From NCBI RefSeq assembly GCF_011752625.1, contig NZ_VWXD01000002.1, positions 434,001 to 498,000 on the forward strand: DNA of 64,000 bases, written 5' to 3'. Numbering within the stretch: position 1 is the stretch's first letter; each line of letters opens with the position of its first letter. The notes under the pieces are model-generated. The model saw only the letters and a list, made by a program, of their open reading frames with translations, had not been told where the DNA came from and did no database searches. The position numbers and the translations under genes are program-made. The stretch comes from Candidatus Pantoea formicae (GTDB lineage Bacteria; Pseudomonadota; Gammaproteobacteria; Enterobacterales; Enterobacteriaceae). Positions 1 to 8,936 of the stretch are shown here, piece by piece.

Positions 1-1826
1 GAAACTTGCTCCACCAGCGCAGCATTCTGCTGTGTGCTGCCATCCAACTGAGTAATCGCAACGTTAACCTGCTCAATGCCCATGCTTTGTTCACGGCTGG
101 CAGACATGATTTCGCTCATCAATGTGGTCACACTACTCACACCTTGCATCAGCTCATCCATGGTTTGCCCCGCCTGCTCGACCAGTTGGCTACCGGTATC
201 GATGTTGGCGACAGACTCCTCAATCAACTTCTTAATCTCACGTGCTGAGTTGGCCGAGCGTTGCGCCAGATTACGCACTTCGGACGCCACCACCGCAAAT
301 CCTCGCCCCTGTTCGCCCGCACGCGCAGCTTCAACCGCAGCGTTTAGCGCCAGAATATTAGTCTGGAAGGCAATGCTGTCAATCACGCTGATAATATCCA
401 CCACTTTGCGTGATGAGTGATTGATGGCACCCATGGTACTGACGACCTGGCGTACCACATCGGTGCCGCGCGCCGCCACTTGTGATGCACCATCTGCCAG
501 CTGATTCGCATGAGTCGCATTGTCCGCGTTCTGACGAACGGTGCCCGTCAGCTCTTCCATCGAAGCGGCAGTCTCGACAATCGAACTGGCCTGAGATTCA
601 GTACGGGCAGAGAGATCGGCATTACCACTCGCAATTTCACGCGACGCTGCGGTGATCGCCAGCGCACTGTCGCCCACCTGACGCATCAGCCCCTGTAAAT
701 ACTCGATAAACTGGTTGAAGCTCTGCGCCACAGCGTTAAATTCCGGGCTGTTGCTGGCCGGCAAACGCTGGGTCAAATCAGCACCGCCCGTCGACAATGC
801 TTCAATGTTGCGATTCAGCAGACTCAAGCGCTTCATCATGGCACGCACAAAGCCCAGCAATACCAACAGCAGAATCACTGCCAGAGGGATCTGTACCAGG
901 CCCAGGCGCGTCAGCATGCTGTGGGTTTGCGCATCCAACAGGCTGGAAGGCACATCGCTGGCGAGATACCACGGGCTCCCCGCAATGGCTTGCAGAAACA
1001 GCGTGTGTTCGCCATCTTCGCCTTTAAAGGTGGTTTGTGTTGGCTGCGTACCCGCCTGCGCCAGCAGACCTTTTAACGCGGAGGCCATCGGCAACTGGGT
1101 ATCGGACAGATTCTCCAGTTTTGGTGTACCTTCTACCAATGCGGCATTGCCCACCACCTTACCGTCGGCCTCAACAATCAGCACACGCCCGTGAATCGCC
1201 TCACCCATCTGTTTTGCCAGCTGGTTAAAGAACCCAAGCGTTACGTCAATGGTCGCCACTCCCCATACGGCGCCATCGCGATAAATCGCCATGGCGCAGT
1301 TGGTGCGCGGTTGTGGGCTAGCCGCATCCTGGTAGGCTTTTGCCCAGGCACATTGCCCTTTTGCTGCCGCCATGCCGTCTTTGTACCACGGCTGCTCCCA
1401 GTATTTATCCGCCGCATCGGAGTTCCAGTAAGTGTTGACCTGCAACTGGTTACTGGCGTTACGCGCGAAGAACGAGCTGTCTTTCTCTTTAGCCGGATCG
1501 CGACGGTTGGGCAACGGCCAGATACCGCCGCCAAACACGTTGCTGTCCTGATATTGGTTCACCAGGGCAGGCAACAAAGTATCGATCGCGGTACTATCCA
1601 TCACACCCGCGGCTTCCGTAATGGCACGCTGCTGGGCTTGTACCCGGTTCATCTGTTCAACAATACGTCCCGCCAGCCCGTCCACTTCATAACGCACCAG
1701 GCGGCTTTCATTTTGGCTTAGTTGCGGCGCAATAAACTGGTTTATCACCACCACGGTCACCAGCATCAGGACCACGAAAAAGGCGACTAAAGTCGCGGTA
1801 AAACGAGATTGTGTAGTTTTTAACAT
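1..1826 (-). CDS. Methyl-accepting chemotaxis protein (3' end outside window)
   Basis: Transmembrane chemoreceptor that passes periplasmic ligand signals to CheA/CheW. Reading from the ATG at 1826: a short basic N-terminus, a first membrane segment at about residues 10-30, a periplasmic domain of about 300 residues of dCache type (WPLPN, YWNSD, PWYKDG), a second membrane segment, a HAMP-like region and the cytoplasmic signalling domain. The highly conserved hairpin tip is visible at 290-370 ([20 protein letters not shown], then [18 protein letters not shown]). The frame stays open to base 1, so the last part of the methylation helix is missing. The amino-acid-like dCache fold suggests a small-molecule ligand, but the ligand cannot be read from the sequence. 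No flagellar or che genes adjoin it, so it is a dispersed receptor gene. Confidence 0.93.
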   Translation of the reverse strand, partial: MLKTTQSRFTATLVAFFVVLMLVTVVVINQFIAPQLSQNESRLVRYEVDGLAGRIVEQMNRVQAQQRAITEAAGVMDSTAIDTLLPALVNQYQDSNVFGGGIWPLPNRRDPAKEKDSSFFARNASNQLQVNTYWNSDAADKYWEQPWYKDGMAAAKGQCAWAKAYQDAASPQPRTNCAMAIYRDGAVWGVATIDVTLGFFNQLAKQMGEAIHGRVLIVEADGKVVGNAALVEGTPKLENLSDTQLPMASALKGLLAQAGTQPTQTTFKGEDGEHTLFLQAIAGSPWYLASDVPSSLLDAQTHSMLTRLGLVQIPLAVILLLVLLGFVRAMMKRLSLLNRNIEALSTGGADLTQRLPASNSPEFNAVAQSFNQFIEYLQGLMRQVGDSALAITAASREIASGNADLSARTESQASSIVETAASMEELTGTVRQNADNATHANQLADGASQVAARGTDVVRQVVSTMGAINHSSRKVVDIISVIDSIAFQTNILALNAAVEAARAGEQGRGFAVVASEVRNLAQRSANSAREIKKLIEESVANIDTGSQLVEQAGQTMDELMQGVSSVTTLMSEIMSASREQSMGIEQVNVAITQLDGSTQQNAALVEQV

Positions 1827-1995
1827 CGATGTGCCCTTACCCTGGTTGGCGAGTTGCCTGATCGAGGTTAACGGCGTGTTATCGGGGAACTTGAGGTGAG
1901 ACAGATCACAAAAATGCAAATAGTTGATTTAAGTGATCATTAGCTGGGTTATTAACGGTGCGCTTATGTACGAAAACACCGTTGCATCCTGTAGC

Positions 1996-2013
1996 GGCGC
2001 GGTTTGTCGCGCC
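1996..2013. repeat. Intergenic palindrome, GGCGCG/CGCGCC arms
   Basis: Six-base perfect arms (1996-2001 and 2008-2013) around a six-base loop, in the gap between the chemoreceptor and the SUFU-like gene. It resembles the other short GC-arm intergenic palindromes in this window. Confidence 0.5.
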
Positions 2014-2083
2014 TGTTTGGCACAGGATTATCGATGACCAGTGCGTAATAAATTGCGCCTCTACCCGGTGAAAATCATCATCA

Positions 2084-3196
2084 TTAGGCAGAGGGCGGGT
2101 CCACCACTTCCTGGCGAGGTCGGAAAACATGATCGTTCCCTTCCGCCTGCAAACGCTGCAAGAGTTGCTGACCACCGCGTTCATCAGACTGGGCAAACTG
2201 GCGTTCCGCTTCGGTAATCGGGGTTGCCCACAACAGATTCGGCCTGTCGCCATCGCGCTTCGGCAAACGGAATTGCGCCACTTCAGGTGCCAGCCCATTC
2301 GCCAGCAGAAAGCTCTCGAAACCGACCGGTGCCACTTCAGAGGCCAGCGTGTGGCCTTCTCCAATCCATGTCAGGCGTGCCCAGGGGAGATGGGCGAACT
2401 CGGCCAGTGCGCTCGCCATCTGCACGGCGTTAGCTTCGTTCATCACTTCGCCATCGACCGCCATCGCCAACTCCACACGACGATACTGTGGAGCCAGCTC
2501 ATCGAACAAATAATCCACCTGCGGCATCGGGCGGATCCCCATGCCGAGCGTCAGAAAATACCACACGCCTTGGTGCCAGTGCTGGGAGATGGCCATCGGC
2601 GGCCAGTTACCTTGGTCGATGGCGTAATACTTCACCGATTCACCAAACTGGGCCTGATAGCACTGCATCAGTTCGCTCTGAACCGCATCCCACAGGTGGC
2701 CGTCATGCCAGTCTCGCCAAAAGTGACGCTGTTGCTCGGCTCGTGCGTAGTAATCGTTGGTCGAGGCCGAGCCGAGTGGCGCAGTCAGGCGATTCTCTTT
2801 AATACAACCCGCAGAGAAACTCACCTGCTTGTCCTGATACAAACTCCAGCCGGGGATCACTGCCAGCAGCTGACCGTAATACCACAGCGCGGCGCCGTCA
2901 TCACTCGGCTCCCAGAGAATTTGCAAACCGGCAGGATCGAGCATCGGCTCAGCTTCCAGTGTACGGCAATATTCCGCACTCAACAGCGGTGCAATGCCCT
3001 GCTCCATCGCTTCACGATCTTCGCGTGCCGGTGCCGGCAGTAAGTTGCGCAGCCAACAGCCGCGCACGGCATACTGACTGCGGAACAGGTCGTTGGGCCA
3101 GATGTAGAAATAGGCGGTACGCGCGTCCTGTTCAACGATCGCGGTAAGTGTATTTTGCTGATTCGGCACCTCAGCAATCAGAGGTTGGTGTGTCAT
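2084..3196 (-). CDS. SUFU (suppressor of fused)-like domain protein
   Basis: About 370 residues, predicted cytoplasmic, no signal peptide or membrane segment. The middle (MAISQHWHQGVWYFLTLGMG followed by PQVDYLFDE and YRRVELAMAV) resembles bacterial suppressor-of-fused (SUFU, PF05076) proteins as I remember them; this is recognition from memory and moderate in strength. Bacterial SUFU proteins have no settled function; some occur as immunity proteins of polymorphic toxin systems, but no toxin gene is seen nearby. Start choice: the ATG at 3196 has a GAGG ribosome site 4 bases upstream, whereas the longer frame from 3322 (adds 42 residues) has none. Transcribed away from the small membrane protein gene at 3423. 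Confidence 0.6.
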   Translation of the reverse strand: MTHQPLIAEVPNQQNTLTAIVEQDARTAYFYIWPNDLFRSQYAVRGCWLRNLLPAPAREDREAMEQGIAPLLSAEYCRTLEAEPMLDPAGLQILWEPSDDGAALWYYGQLLAVIPGWSLYQDKQVSFSAGCIKENRLTAPLGSASTNDYYARAEQQRHFWRDWHDGHLWDAVQSELMQCYQAQFGESVKYYAIDQGNWPPMAISQHWHQGVWYFLTLGMGIRPMPQVDYLFDELAPQYRRVELAMAVDGEVMNEANAVQMASALAEFAHLPWARLTWIGEGHTLASEVAPVGFESFLLANGLAPEVAQFRLPKRDGDRPNLLWATPITEAERQFAQSDERGGQQLLQRLQAEGNDHVFRPRQEVVDPPSA

Positions 3197-3422
3197 AACG
3201 CCTCGACAAAGCCTTGAGGGATCCATTTTCCCTGAGAATAGAGCAGGATCGACACTCGCACCATGTGACACAAGGGTAAAACTCTCAAAGTGCTGATTTG
3301 AAACGTGAGGAGTGTTAATCATTGCCAGCAGGATGCGCTGACAAGCATCAAATTAATTCGCCATTCTTTTGCCGCTGGGCATGCTATTGTCAGCGTATTA
3401 TCCCCCCACGGACAAACCCAGC

Positions 3423-3716
3423 ATGGTGCTGCAAAACCTCGATTTGAACCTGCGCGATATCGTGATTTTCGCGATTTTGGTGTGGCTGTTTATACGCTAC
3501 ACCTGGGTCATGTCGGCACTGACGATCATGCTGGCTGGCGCGGCATTGTTGGTACTGTTGCCGCTCGATATCTATTACAGTTTGCTTCCACTGGCCCTGC
3601 TGGGATTAGGCCTGGGTATGCTGCTCCATCATTATCAGCAGCGCCAACTCACGCTAAAGCGAGAAGCACGCACTCCCCGGACTTATACGAAAAAGCAGGA
3701 CGAGCTTCATCTGTAA
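3423..3716 (+). CDS. Small hypothetical inner-membrane protein
   Basis: 97 residues, not recognised. Two or three hydrophobic segments (IVIFAILVWLFI, then ALTIMLAGAALLVLL and LLPLALLGLGLGMLL) and a basic, hydrophilic C-terminal tail (about 30 residues, several Lys/Arg), which suggests an inner-membrane protein with a cytoplasmic tail. In-frame upstream starts exist at ATG 3381 and TTG 3369; the ATG at 3423 was chosen because coding character begins there, although its ribosome site is weak. Its stop overlaps the stop of the convergent DUF2236 gene by 10 bases. Confidence 0.6.
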   Translation: MVLQNLDLNLRDIVIFAILVWLFIRYTWVMSALTIMLAGAALLVLLPLDIYYSLLPLALLGLGLGMLLHHYQQRQLTLKREARTPRTYTKKQDELHL

Positions 3717-4585
3717 TGCGCAGCGCGCCCCATGCGTGTCATGGCGCGCGCATAAGCACCCCGTTGAATCGACCACCGCAGTAAGCCCGCAATCACCGCG
3801 ATCTCTTTATCCACGCACCACTGCGCCAACGGGCTTATCGGCTGCTGAATTTGCTGTTGTGCCCAATCCGGTAGCAATCCCATCCCGGCTTTCAGCATCA
3901 CCCTCATTGCCGGTTTGGCTTGCCAGCTTGGCGCAGGAGCGTTGATCAGCAGCTGCATGACTTCCAGCGTGCGCTCATCACAGATCAGTTCCGGGCGCAT
4001 CGCCTGCAGATAATCTTCCACCGCCTGTACCGTTTTTGGCACCTTTTCCGCCCCTAAGGCCTCGGCAATAAGCGCCGCCTCATCGTAATAGCGATCCTGT
4101 TCCGCCAGACTCAACTGGGGATTTTTGTAGCGGAGATGGGCGGCAAGAAAACGGCTGGTTTCCGCTACGTGCACCCATGTCAGCAAATGCGGATCGCTGG
4201 CGGCATAAGGTTGCCCTGCGTTGTCGATGCCGGTGACCCGCAGGTGAATGCGCTTGACGCGCTCAATCAGAATGTTGGCATCCACGGTATTACCAAAGGT
4301 GGTAACGGCAATAAACTGGCTGGTACGGCGCAGGCGGCCCATCATATCCTGGCGGAAATTTGAGTGATCCCACACGCCCGCCAGCGCAGCCGGGTGCAAC
4401 ATTTGCAGCATCAGTGCGCTAATGCCACCGCAGAGCATTGAGGGAAAATCACCGTGTACCTGCCAGATGACATGGTCAGGACCAAACAGCCCCGGATCGC
4501 CCGGAGGTTGCGAGATGTCGAATTCGTTGAGTGACAGGCCGTTGAGGCGAAAGACTTGCTGCTCGATGCGGTTTCGGAGGTTCAT
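3707..4585 (-). CDS. DUF2236 / MpaB-type oxygenase family protein
   Basis: 292 residues matching the ER-bound oxygenase MpaB/MpaB'/Rubber oxygenase family (DUF2236). Family hallmarks seen: GPDHVIWQVHGDFPSMLCGG near residues 35-55, the LHPAALAGVWDHS segment at about 63-75, RLRRTSQF, FG, and a late HLLTWVHVAE stretch whose His residues are typical of the heme-binding family. No signal peptide, so the bacterial protein is probably cytoplasmic. Substrate unknown. Converges with the small membrane protein gene and lies downstream of the bglX terminator-like palindrome. Confidence 0.8.
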   Translation of the reverse strand: MNLRNRIEQQVFRLNGLSLNEFDISQPPGDPGLFGPDHVIWQVHGDFPSMLCGGISALMLQMLHPAALAGVWDHSNFRQDMMGRLRRTSQFIAVTTFGNTVDANILIERVKRIHLRVTGIDNAGQPYAASDPHLLTWVHVAETSRFLAAHLRYKNPQLSLAEQDRYYDEAALIAEALGAEKVPKTVQAVEDYLQAMRPELICDERTLEVMQLLINAPAPSWQAKPAMRVMLKAGMGLLPDWAQQQIQQPISPLAQWCVDKEIAVIAGLLRWSIQRGAYARAMTRMGRAAHYR

Positions 4586-4648
4586 GGTGATTTGAGGTTA
4601 TGCCCGTTGGCAGGATTCGCTGAGGCATATCATATACTGCGATCGGGT

Positions 4649-4670
4649 GCGGCGCGATAAATCGCGCCGC
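4649..4670. repeat. Palindrome GCGGCGCGAT-AA-ATCGCGCCGC
   Basis: Perfect 10-bp arms with a 2-base centre just downstream of bglX (stop at 4694). On the bglX strand it would fold into a strong hairpin, but no T-run follows, so a terminator role is only possible. It belongs to the gcGATAAATCgc class repeated at 8911 and 31089. Confidence 0.7.
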
Positions 4671-4693
4671 CACGTTAGGTGCAAAACTAGCAC

Positions 4694-6991
4694 TTAAAGA
4701 TAATCAAACTGCCCATCTTGTGTCCGCACGGAATCCAGACCAATCATCACATTGAATTTGCCCGGCTCAGCAACGTGCTGCATTTTCTGGTTCCAGAATT
4801 TGAGCGCATCCACATCGATCTTGAAGCTCACAGTCTGTGACTCGCCCGCTTTTAGCATAATGCGTTTGAATCCGCGCAGCTCCTGCACCGGACGGCTGAT
4901 GCTGGCCACCGGATCGTTGAGATACATTTGCACCACGGTCGCACCATCGCGCTTGCCGGTATTGGTGACCGTGACGCTGGCTTCCACCGTGCCGTTGCGT
5001 GGCATGGTTTTCGCCGACATCTTCACTGGCGAGACGGTAAAGCTGGTGTAGCTCAGACCATAACCAAACGGATAGAGTGGACCATTAATCGCATCATAAT
5101 AGTGAGAGGTGTACTTGTTCGGCTTCGCGAAGTTGTACGGGCGGCCCGTCGGTAAGTGATTGTAGTAAATCGGCAACTGGCCCACCGAACGTGGGAATGA
5201 CATCGGTAATTTACCCGATGGGTTGTAGTCACCAAACAGCACATCGGCAATCGCGTTACCGCCTTCGGTGCCGCTGAACCAGGTTTCCACCATCGCATCT
5301 GCCATGCGATCTTCGTTCACCACCGTCAACGGACGACCATTCATCAGCACGATCACCAACGGCTTGCCGGTGGCTTTCAGCGCCGCCAGCAGTTTTTGCT
5401 GGCTAGGTGGGATCACCAAATCGCTGCGGCTCGAGGCCTCATGCGCCATGCCCTGCGCTTCGCCGACAGCAGCCACCACCACATCGGCTTTCTTCGCCTG
5501 AGCGACGGCCTCATCGATCAATTCCTGTGGAGAACGTTTATCCACACTGACCGCCTGCTCATACAAATTGAGGAAGTCCTGAATCCCTTTGTTATCGGTG
5601 ATATTGGCGCCTTTGGCATACAGCAACGTGCCTTTACCCGCCATTGCCGTTTTCATGCCTTGCAGCAGCGGAATCGACTGCTTCGCCACGCCCGCCGCTG
5701 ACCAGCTGCCCATGATGTCACGCTGGCTGTCCGCCAGAGGGCCGACCAAAGCCACGGTGGCCTCTTTCTTCAACGGCAGGGTTTCATGCCAGTTTTTCAG
5801 TAGCACGATGCTTTTACGTGCCACGTCGCGCGCTTCGGCACGATGCAGGCGGCTCTCGGCATTGGTATCCTGGGGATCGCTGCCTTTCGGGCCTAAATGG
5901 CTGTAGGGATCGTTAAACAGCCCCATGTCGTATTTCACGTTGAGCACATGGCGTGCAGCATCATCAATCTCGGCCATGCTCACCGCGCCGCTTTTCACCA
6001 GGCCCGGTAAATATTTGCTGTAGTACTCATCGCTCATGCTCATGTCGATGCCAGATTTCAGGGCGATGCGCACCGCATCCTGCGGATCGCTGGCTACGCC
6101 GTGTTTCAGCAGTTCCTTAATGGCACCATGATCGCTAATGGTGATGCCTTTGAACTTCCACTCCGTGCGCAGCAGGTCTTTTAACAACCAGCTATCCGCG
6201 GTGGCAGGCGTACCGTTAAGCGAGTTAAGGGCCACCATCACGCCACCGCTGCCTGCATCTAATGAGGCTTTGTAGGGTGGCAAGTAGTCCTGGAACAGAC
6301 GCTGTGGGCTCATATCAACAGTGTTGTAATCGCGCCCACCTTCCACCGCGCCATAAGCGGCGAAATGTTTCACACTGGTCATGATGGAGTAGCGATCGGC
6401 GGCACTTTTGCCCTGCATCGCCTTCACCATGGTGCTGCCCATTTGCGAGCTAAGGAACGTATCTTCACCGAACCCTTCGGAGACACGCCCCCAACGCGGT
6501 TCACGTGATACATCGACCATCGGCGCCCACGTCATGTTCAGACCATCATCAGCCGCTTCATACGCCGAAATGCGCCCCACTTCGCTGATCGCATCCAGAT
6601 CCCAGCTAGCAGCAAGGCCCAACGGGATCGGGAAAATGGTGCGCTGACCGTGCACCACGTCATAGGCAAAAAACAAAGGAATCTTCAGGCGACTGAGTTG
6701 CATCACCTGATCCTGCATCACGCGAATATCAGGACGCGTGACGGTATTGAAAATTGCGCCGACCTGACCGTGCTGAATCATGTCGCGAACCGCCTCTTTC
6801 GGCGTATCTGGCCCCACGCTGATCAAACGCATTTGCCCGATTTTTTCATCAAGGGTCATTTTGCTGAGCAGTTGATTCACAAAGGCGTCGCGCGCCTGTT
6901 CAGTCATCGGATGGGGCCCAAACAAGTCATCTGCGAAGGCAGGTTGCATGGCAAGGGAGACAGCGAGGCTAACAGAGCAAATCCATTTCAT
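4694..6991 (-). CDS. bglX: Periplasmic beta-glucosidase BglX (GH3)
   Basis: Retaining exo-beta-glucosidase of family GH3 acting in the periplasm. 765 residues from the ATG at 6991, the exact length of E. coli BglX; a longer in-frame start at 7021 adds ten residues before the signal peptide (MKWICSVSLAVSLAMQPAFA, cleavage after AFA). Order: signal peptide, GH3 N-terminal barrel with DEKIGQM, the KHFAAYG substrate loop and the nucleophile in TISDHG (Asp at about 287), GH3 C-terminal domain with DGLxIP-like features, and a fibronectin III-like tail from about residue 660 (VTVTNTGKRDGATVVQMY). First gene of a block that matches E. coli bglX-dld-pbpG-yohCD-yohF in order and orientation. Confidence 0.96.
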   Translation of the reverse strand: MKWICSVSLAVSLAMQPAFADDLFGPHPMTEQARDAFVNQLLSKMTLDEKIGQMRLISVGPDTPKEAVRDMIQHGQVGAIFNTVTRPDIRVMQDQVMQLSRLKIPLFFAYDVVHGQRTIFPIPLGLAASWDLDAISEVGRISAYEAADDGLNMTWAPMVDVSREPRWGRVSEGFGEDTFLSSQMGSTMVKAMQGKSAADRYSIMTSVKHFAAYGAVEGGRDYNTVDMSPQRLFQDYLPPYKASLDAGSGGVMVALNSLNGTPATADSWLLKDLLRTEWKFKGITISDHGAIKELLKHGVASDPQDAVRIALKSGIDMSMSDEYYSKYLPGLVKSGAVSMAEIDDAARHVLNVKYDMGLFNDPYSHLGPKGSDPQDTNAESRLHRAEARDVARKSIVLLKNWHETLPLKKEATVALVGPLADSQRDIMGSWSAAGVAKQSIPLLQGMKTAMAGKGTLLYAKGANITDNKGIQDFLNLYEQAVSVDKRSPQELIDEAVAQAKKADVVVAAVGEAQGMAHEASSRSDLVIPPSQQKLLAALKATGKPLVIVLMNGRPLTVVNEDRMADAMVETWFSGTEGGNAIADVLFGDYNPSGKLPMSFPRSVGQLPIYYNHLPTGRPYNFAKPNKYTSHYYDAINGPLYPFGYGLSYTSFTVSPVKMSAKTMPRNGTVEASVTVTNTGKRDGATVVQMYLNDPVASISRPVQELRGFKRIMLKAGESQTVSFKIDVDALKFWNQKMQHVAEPGKFNVMIGLDSVRTQDGQFDYL

Positions 6992-7146
6992 CAGGTCGGG
7001 TTCTCTTAAGTGACTGCGCAATATAAAAATAACCGGGGCAGTGTGCCATAAGATGAGGATAGCAGGTAGCCACTGATGTCACACCGCGACCATGTGATTG
7101 ACGCGTGCTACAGTAGAAGCGCTACGTAAACGACAAGGACAGGTTC

Positions 7147-8856
7147 ATGAATAACAACACCTCACACCCTACACTGCTCGCTGAACTGCGTCGCCTCGTC
7201 GGGCCTTCGCACCTGCTAACAGAGGCGGAACAGACCGCGCGTTATCGCAAAGGTTTTCGTTCTGGTGAAGGAGATGCGCTGGCGGTGGTGTTCCCAGGTT
7301 CACTGTTGGAGCTGTGGCGCGTGCTACAGGCGCTGGTGCAAGCCGATGCGGTGATTCTGATGCAGGCCGCCAACACCGGTTTGACCGAAGGCTCCACGCC
7401 GAATGGCAACGATTACGATCGCCCAGTGGTGATCATCAGCACCCTGCGTCTTGATAAACTGCAGCTGATTGATGGCGGCAACCAGATTCTCGCCTTCCCC
7501 GGTAGCACCCTTTATCAGCTGGAAAAAGCACTGAAACCACTGGGCCGCGAGCCGCACTCGGTGATTGGCTCCTCGTGCATTGGGGCATCCGTGATGGGCG
7601 GGATCTGTAATAATTCTGGCGGGTCGCTGATTAAACGCGGTCCAGCCTATAGTGAAATGGCGCTGTACGCGCAGATTGATGCCGAGGGCAAACTCAAGTT
7701 AGTGAACCATCTGGGCATGGATCTCGGCCACTCACCCGAAGAGATACTGGGCCGCCTTGATGACGATCGCTGGCAGCAAAATGATGTGCGCTGGGATGAA
7801 CGTCACGCCTCGGATCATGAATATGCCGAGCGCGTGCGTGATATTCACGCCGATACGCCTGCGCGTTTCAACGCCGATGAACGCCGTCTGTTCGAAGCCT
7901 CAGGCTGTGCCGGAAAACTGGCGGTGTTCGCAGTACGACTTGATACCTTCCCCGCCGAGCCCAAGCAGCAGGTCTTTTATATCGGCACCAACGATCCGGC
8001 GGTACTGGGCGATCTGCGCCGTCACATTCTGGCCGAATTTAAGCATCTGCCGGTGGCGGGCGAGTATATGCATCGCGATATTTTCGACATTGCCGAGGTC
8101 TACGGCAAAGATACCTTTGTGATGATCGATAAACTCGGCACCGACAAAATGCCGCTGTTCTTCACCCTGAAAGGTCGTGTGGATGCCTGGCTCGGTAAGC
8201 TGAGTTTTGTTAAACCGCACTTCACCGATCGCCTACTGCAACGCGTTAGCGGTTGGCTGCCCGCCCATCTGCCAAAACGTTTGAAACAGTATCGCGATAA
8301 GTTTGAGCATCACTTGATGCTGAAGATGTCCGGTGACGGCGTAGCCGAGGCGCAAGAGTATCTGCACGAGTATTTCCGTGAAGGCGGCGGCGAGTTCTTC
8401 GCGTGTGATGGCAAAGAAGGCGCACACGCGTTTCTGCATCGTTTTGCCGCAGCCGGGGCCGCCGTGCGTTATCACGCAGTGCATGCCAATGAAGTGGAAG
8501 ATATTCTGGCGCTGGATATTGCGCTGCGCCGTAACGATCAAGAGTGGTTCGAACGTTTACCGGCGGAATTCGACCAAGACATCAGCCATCGCCTCTATTA
8601 CGGTCACTTCTTCTGCCATGTGTTCCATCAGGACTACATCGTGAAGAAAGGCGTGGATGCCCACGCATTAAAAGAGAAGATGCTGGCGATTCTGAGCGAG
8701 CGTGGTGCCGAGTACCCGGCAGAGCATAATGTCGGACATCTGTACCAGGCCAAACCGCAGCTGCAGGCGTTTTACCGCCAGCTGGATCCCACCAATACCT
8801 TTAATCCGGGGATTGGTAAAACCAGCAAGCAGAAAGGATGGGCAGTGAAAGTTTGA
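7147..8856 (+). CDS. dld: D-lactate dehydrogenase (quinone), FAD-dependent
   Basis: Peripheral membrane flavoenzyme oxidising D-lactate to pyruvate and passing electrons to the quinone pool. 569 residues (E. coli Dld 571). FAD-binding PCMH-type domain in the first third (MQAANTGLTEGSTPNG at about 75-90 and GSSCIGASVMGGICNNSGGS at about 140-160), then the D-lactate dehydrogenase membrane-binding domain and the C-terminal cap with EHNVGHLYQAKP and NPGIGKTSK. ATG at 7147 follows AAGGA by a normal spacing. Divergent from bglX, as in E. coli. Confidence 0.97.
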   Translation: MNNNTSHPTLLAELRRLVGPSHLLTEAEQTARYRKGFRSGEGDALAVVFPGSLLELWRVLQALVQADAVILMQAANTGLTEGSTPNGNDYDRPVVIISTLRLDKLQLIDGGNQILAFPGSTLYQLEKALKPLGREPHSVIGSSCIGASVMGGICNNSGGSLIKRGPAYSEMALYAQIDAEGKLKLVNHLGMDLGHSPEEILGRLDDDRWQQNDVRWDERHASDHEYAERVRDIHADTPARFNADERRLFEASGCAGKLAVFAVRLDTFPAEPKQQVFYIGTNDPAVLGDLRRHILAEFKHLPVAGEYMHRDIFDIAEVYGKDTFVMIDKLGTDKMPLFFTLKGRVDAWLGKLSFVKPHFTDRLLQRVSGWLPAHLPKRLKQYRDKFEHHLMLKMSGDGVAEAQEYLHEYFREGGGEFFACDGKEGAHAFLHRFAAAGAAVRYHAVHANEVEDILALDIALRRNDQEWFERLPAEFDQDISHRLYYGHFFCHVFHQDYIVKKGVDAHALKEKMLAILSERGAEYPAEHNVGHLYQAKPQLQAFYRQLDPTNTFNPGIGKTSKQKGWAVKV

Positions 8857-8869
8857 TACGCAGGAGCGG

Positions 8870-8902
8870 CGCAATCAGCGTGTTTCAACCACGCTGATTG
8901 CG
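8870..8902 (+). terminator. Hairpin downstream of dld
   Basis: Perfect 13-bp stem (CGCAATCAGCGTG at 8870-8882 with its complement at 8890-8902) and a 7-base loop, 14 bases after the dld stop. There is no T-run after it, so termination strength is uncertain; it may act as a 3'-end stabiliser. Confidence 0.5.
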
Positions 8903-8910
8903 TCAGAACA

Positions 8911-8926
8911 GCGCGATAAATCGCGC
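8911..8926. repeat. Palindrome GCGCGA-TAAA-TCGCGC
   Basis: Perfect 6-bp arms, between the dld hairpin and the MscS-family gene. Same class as 4649 and 31089. Confidence 0.6.
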
Positions 8927-8936
8927 TTCAGTCAAA

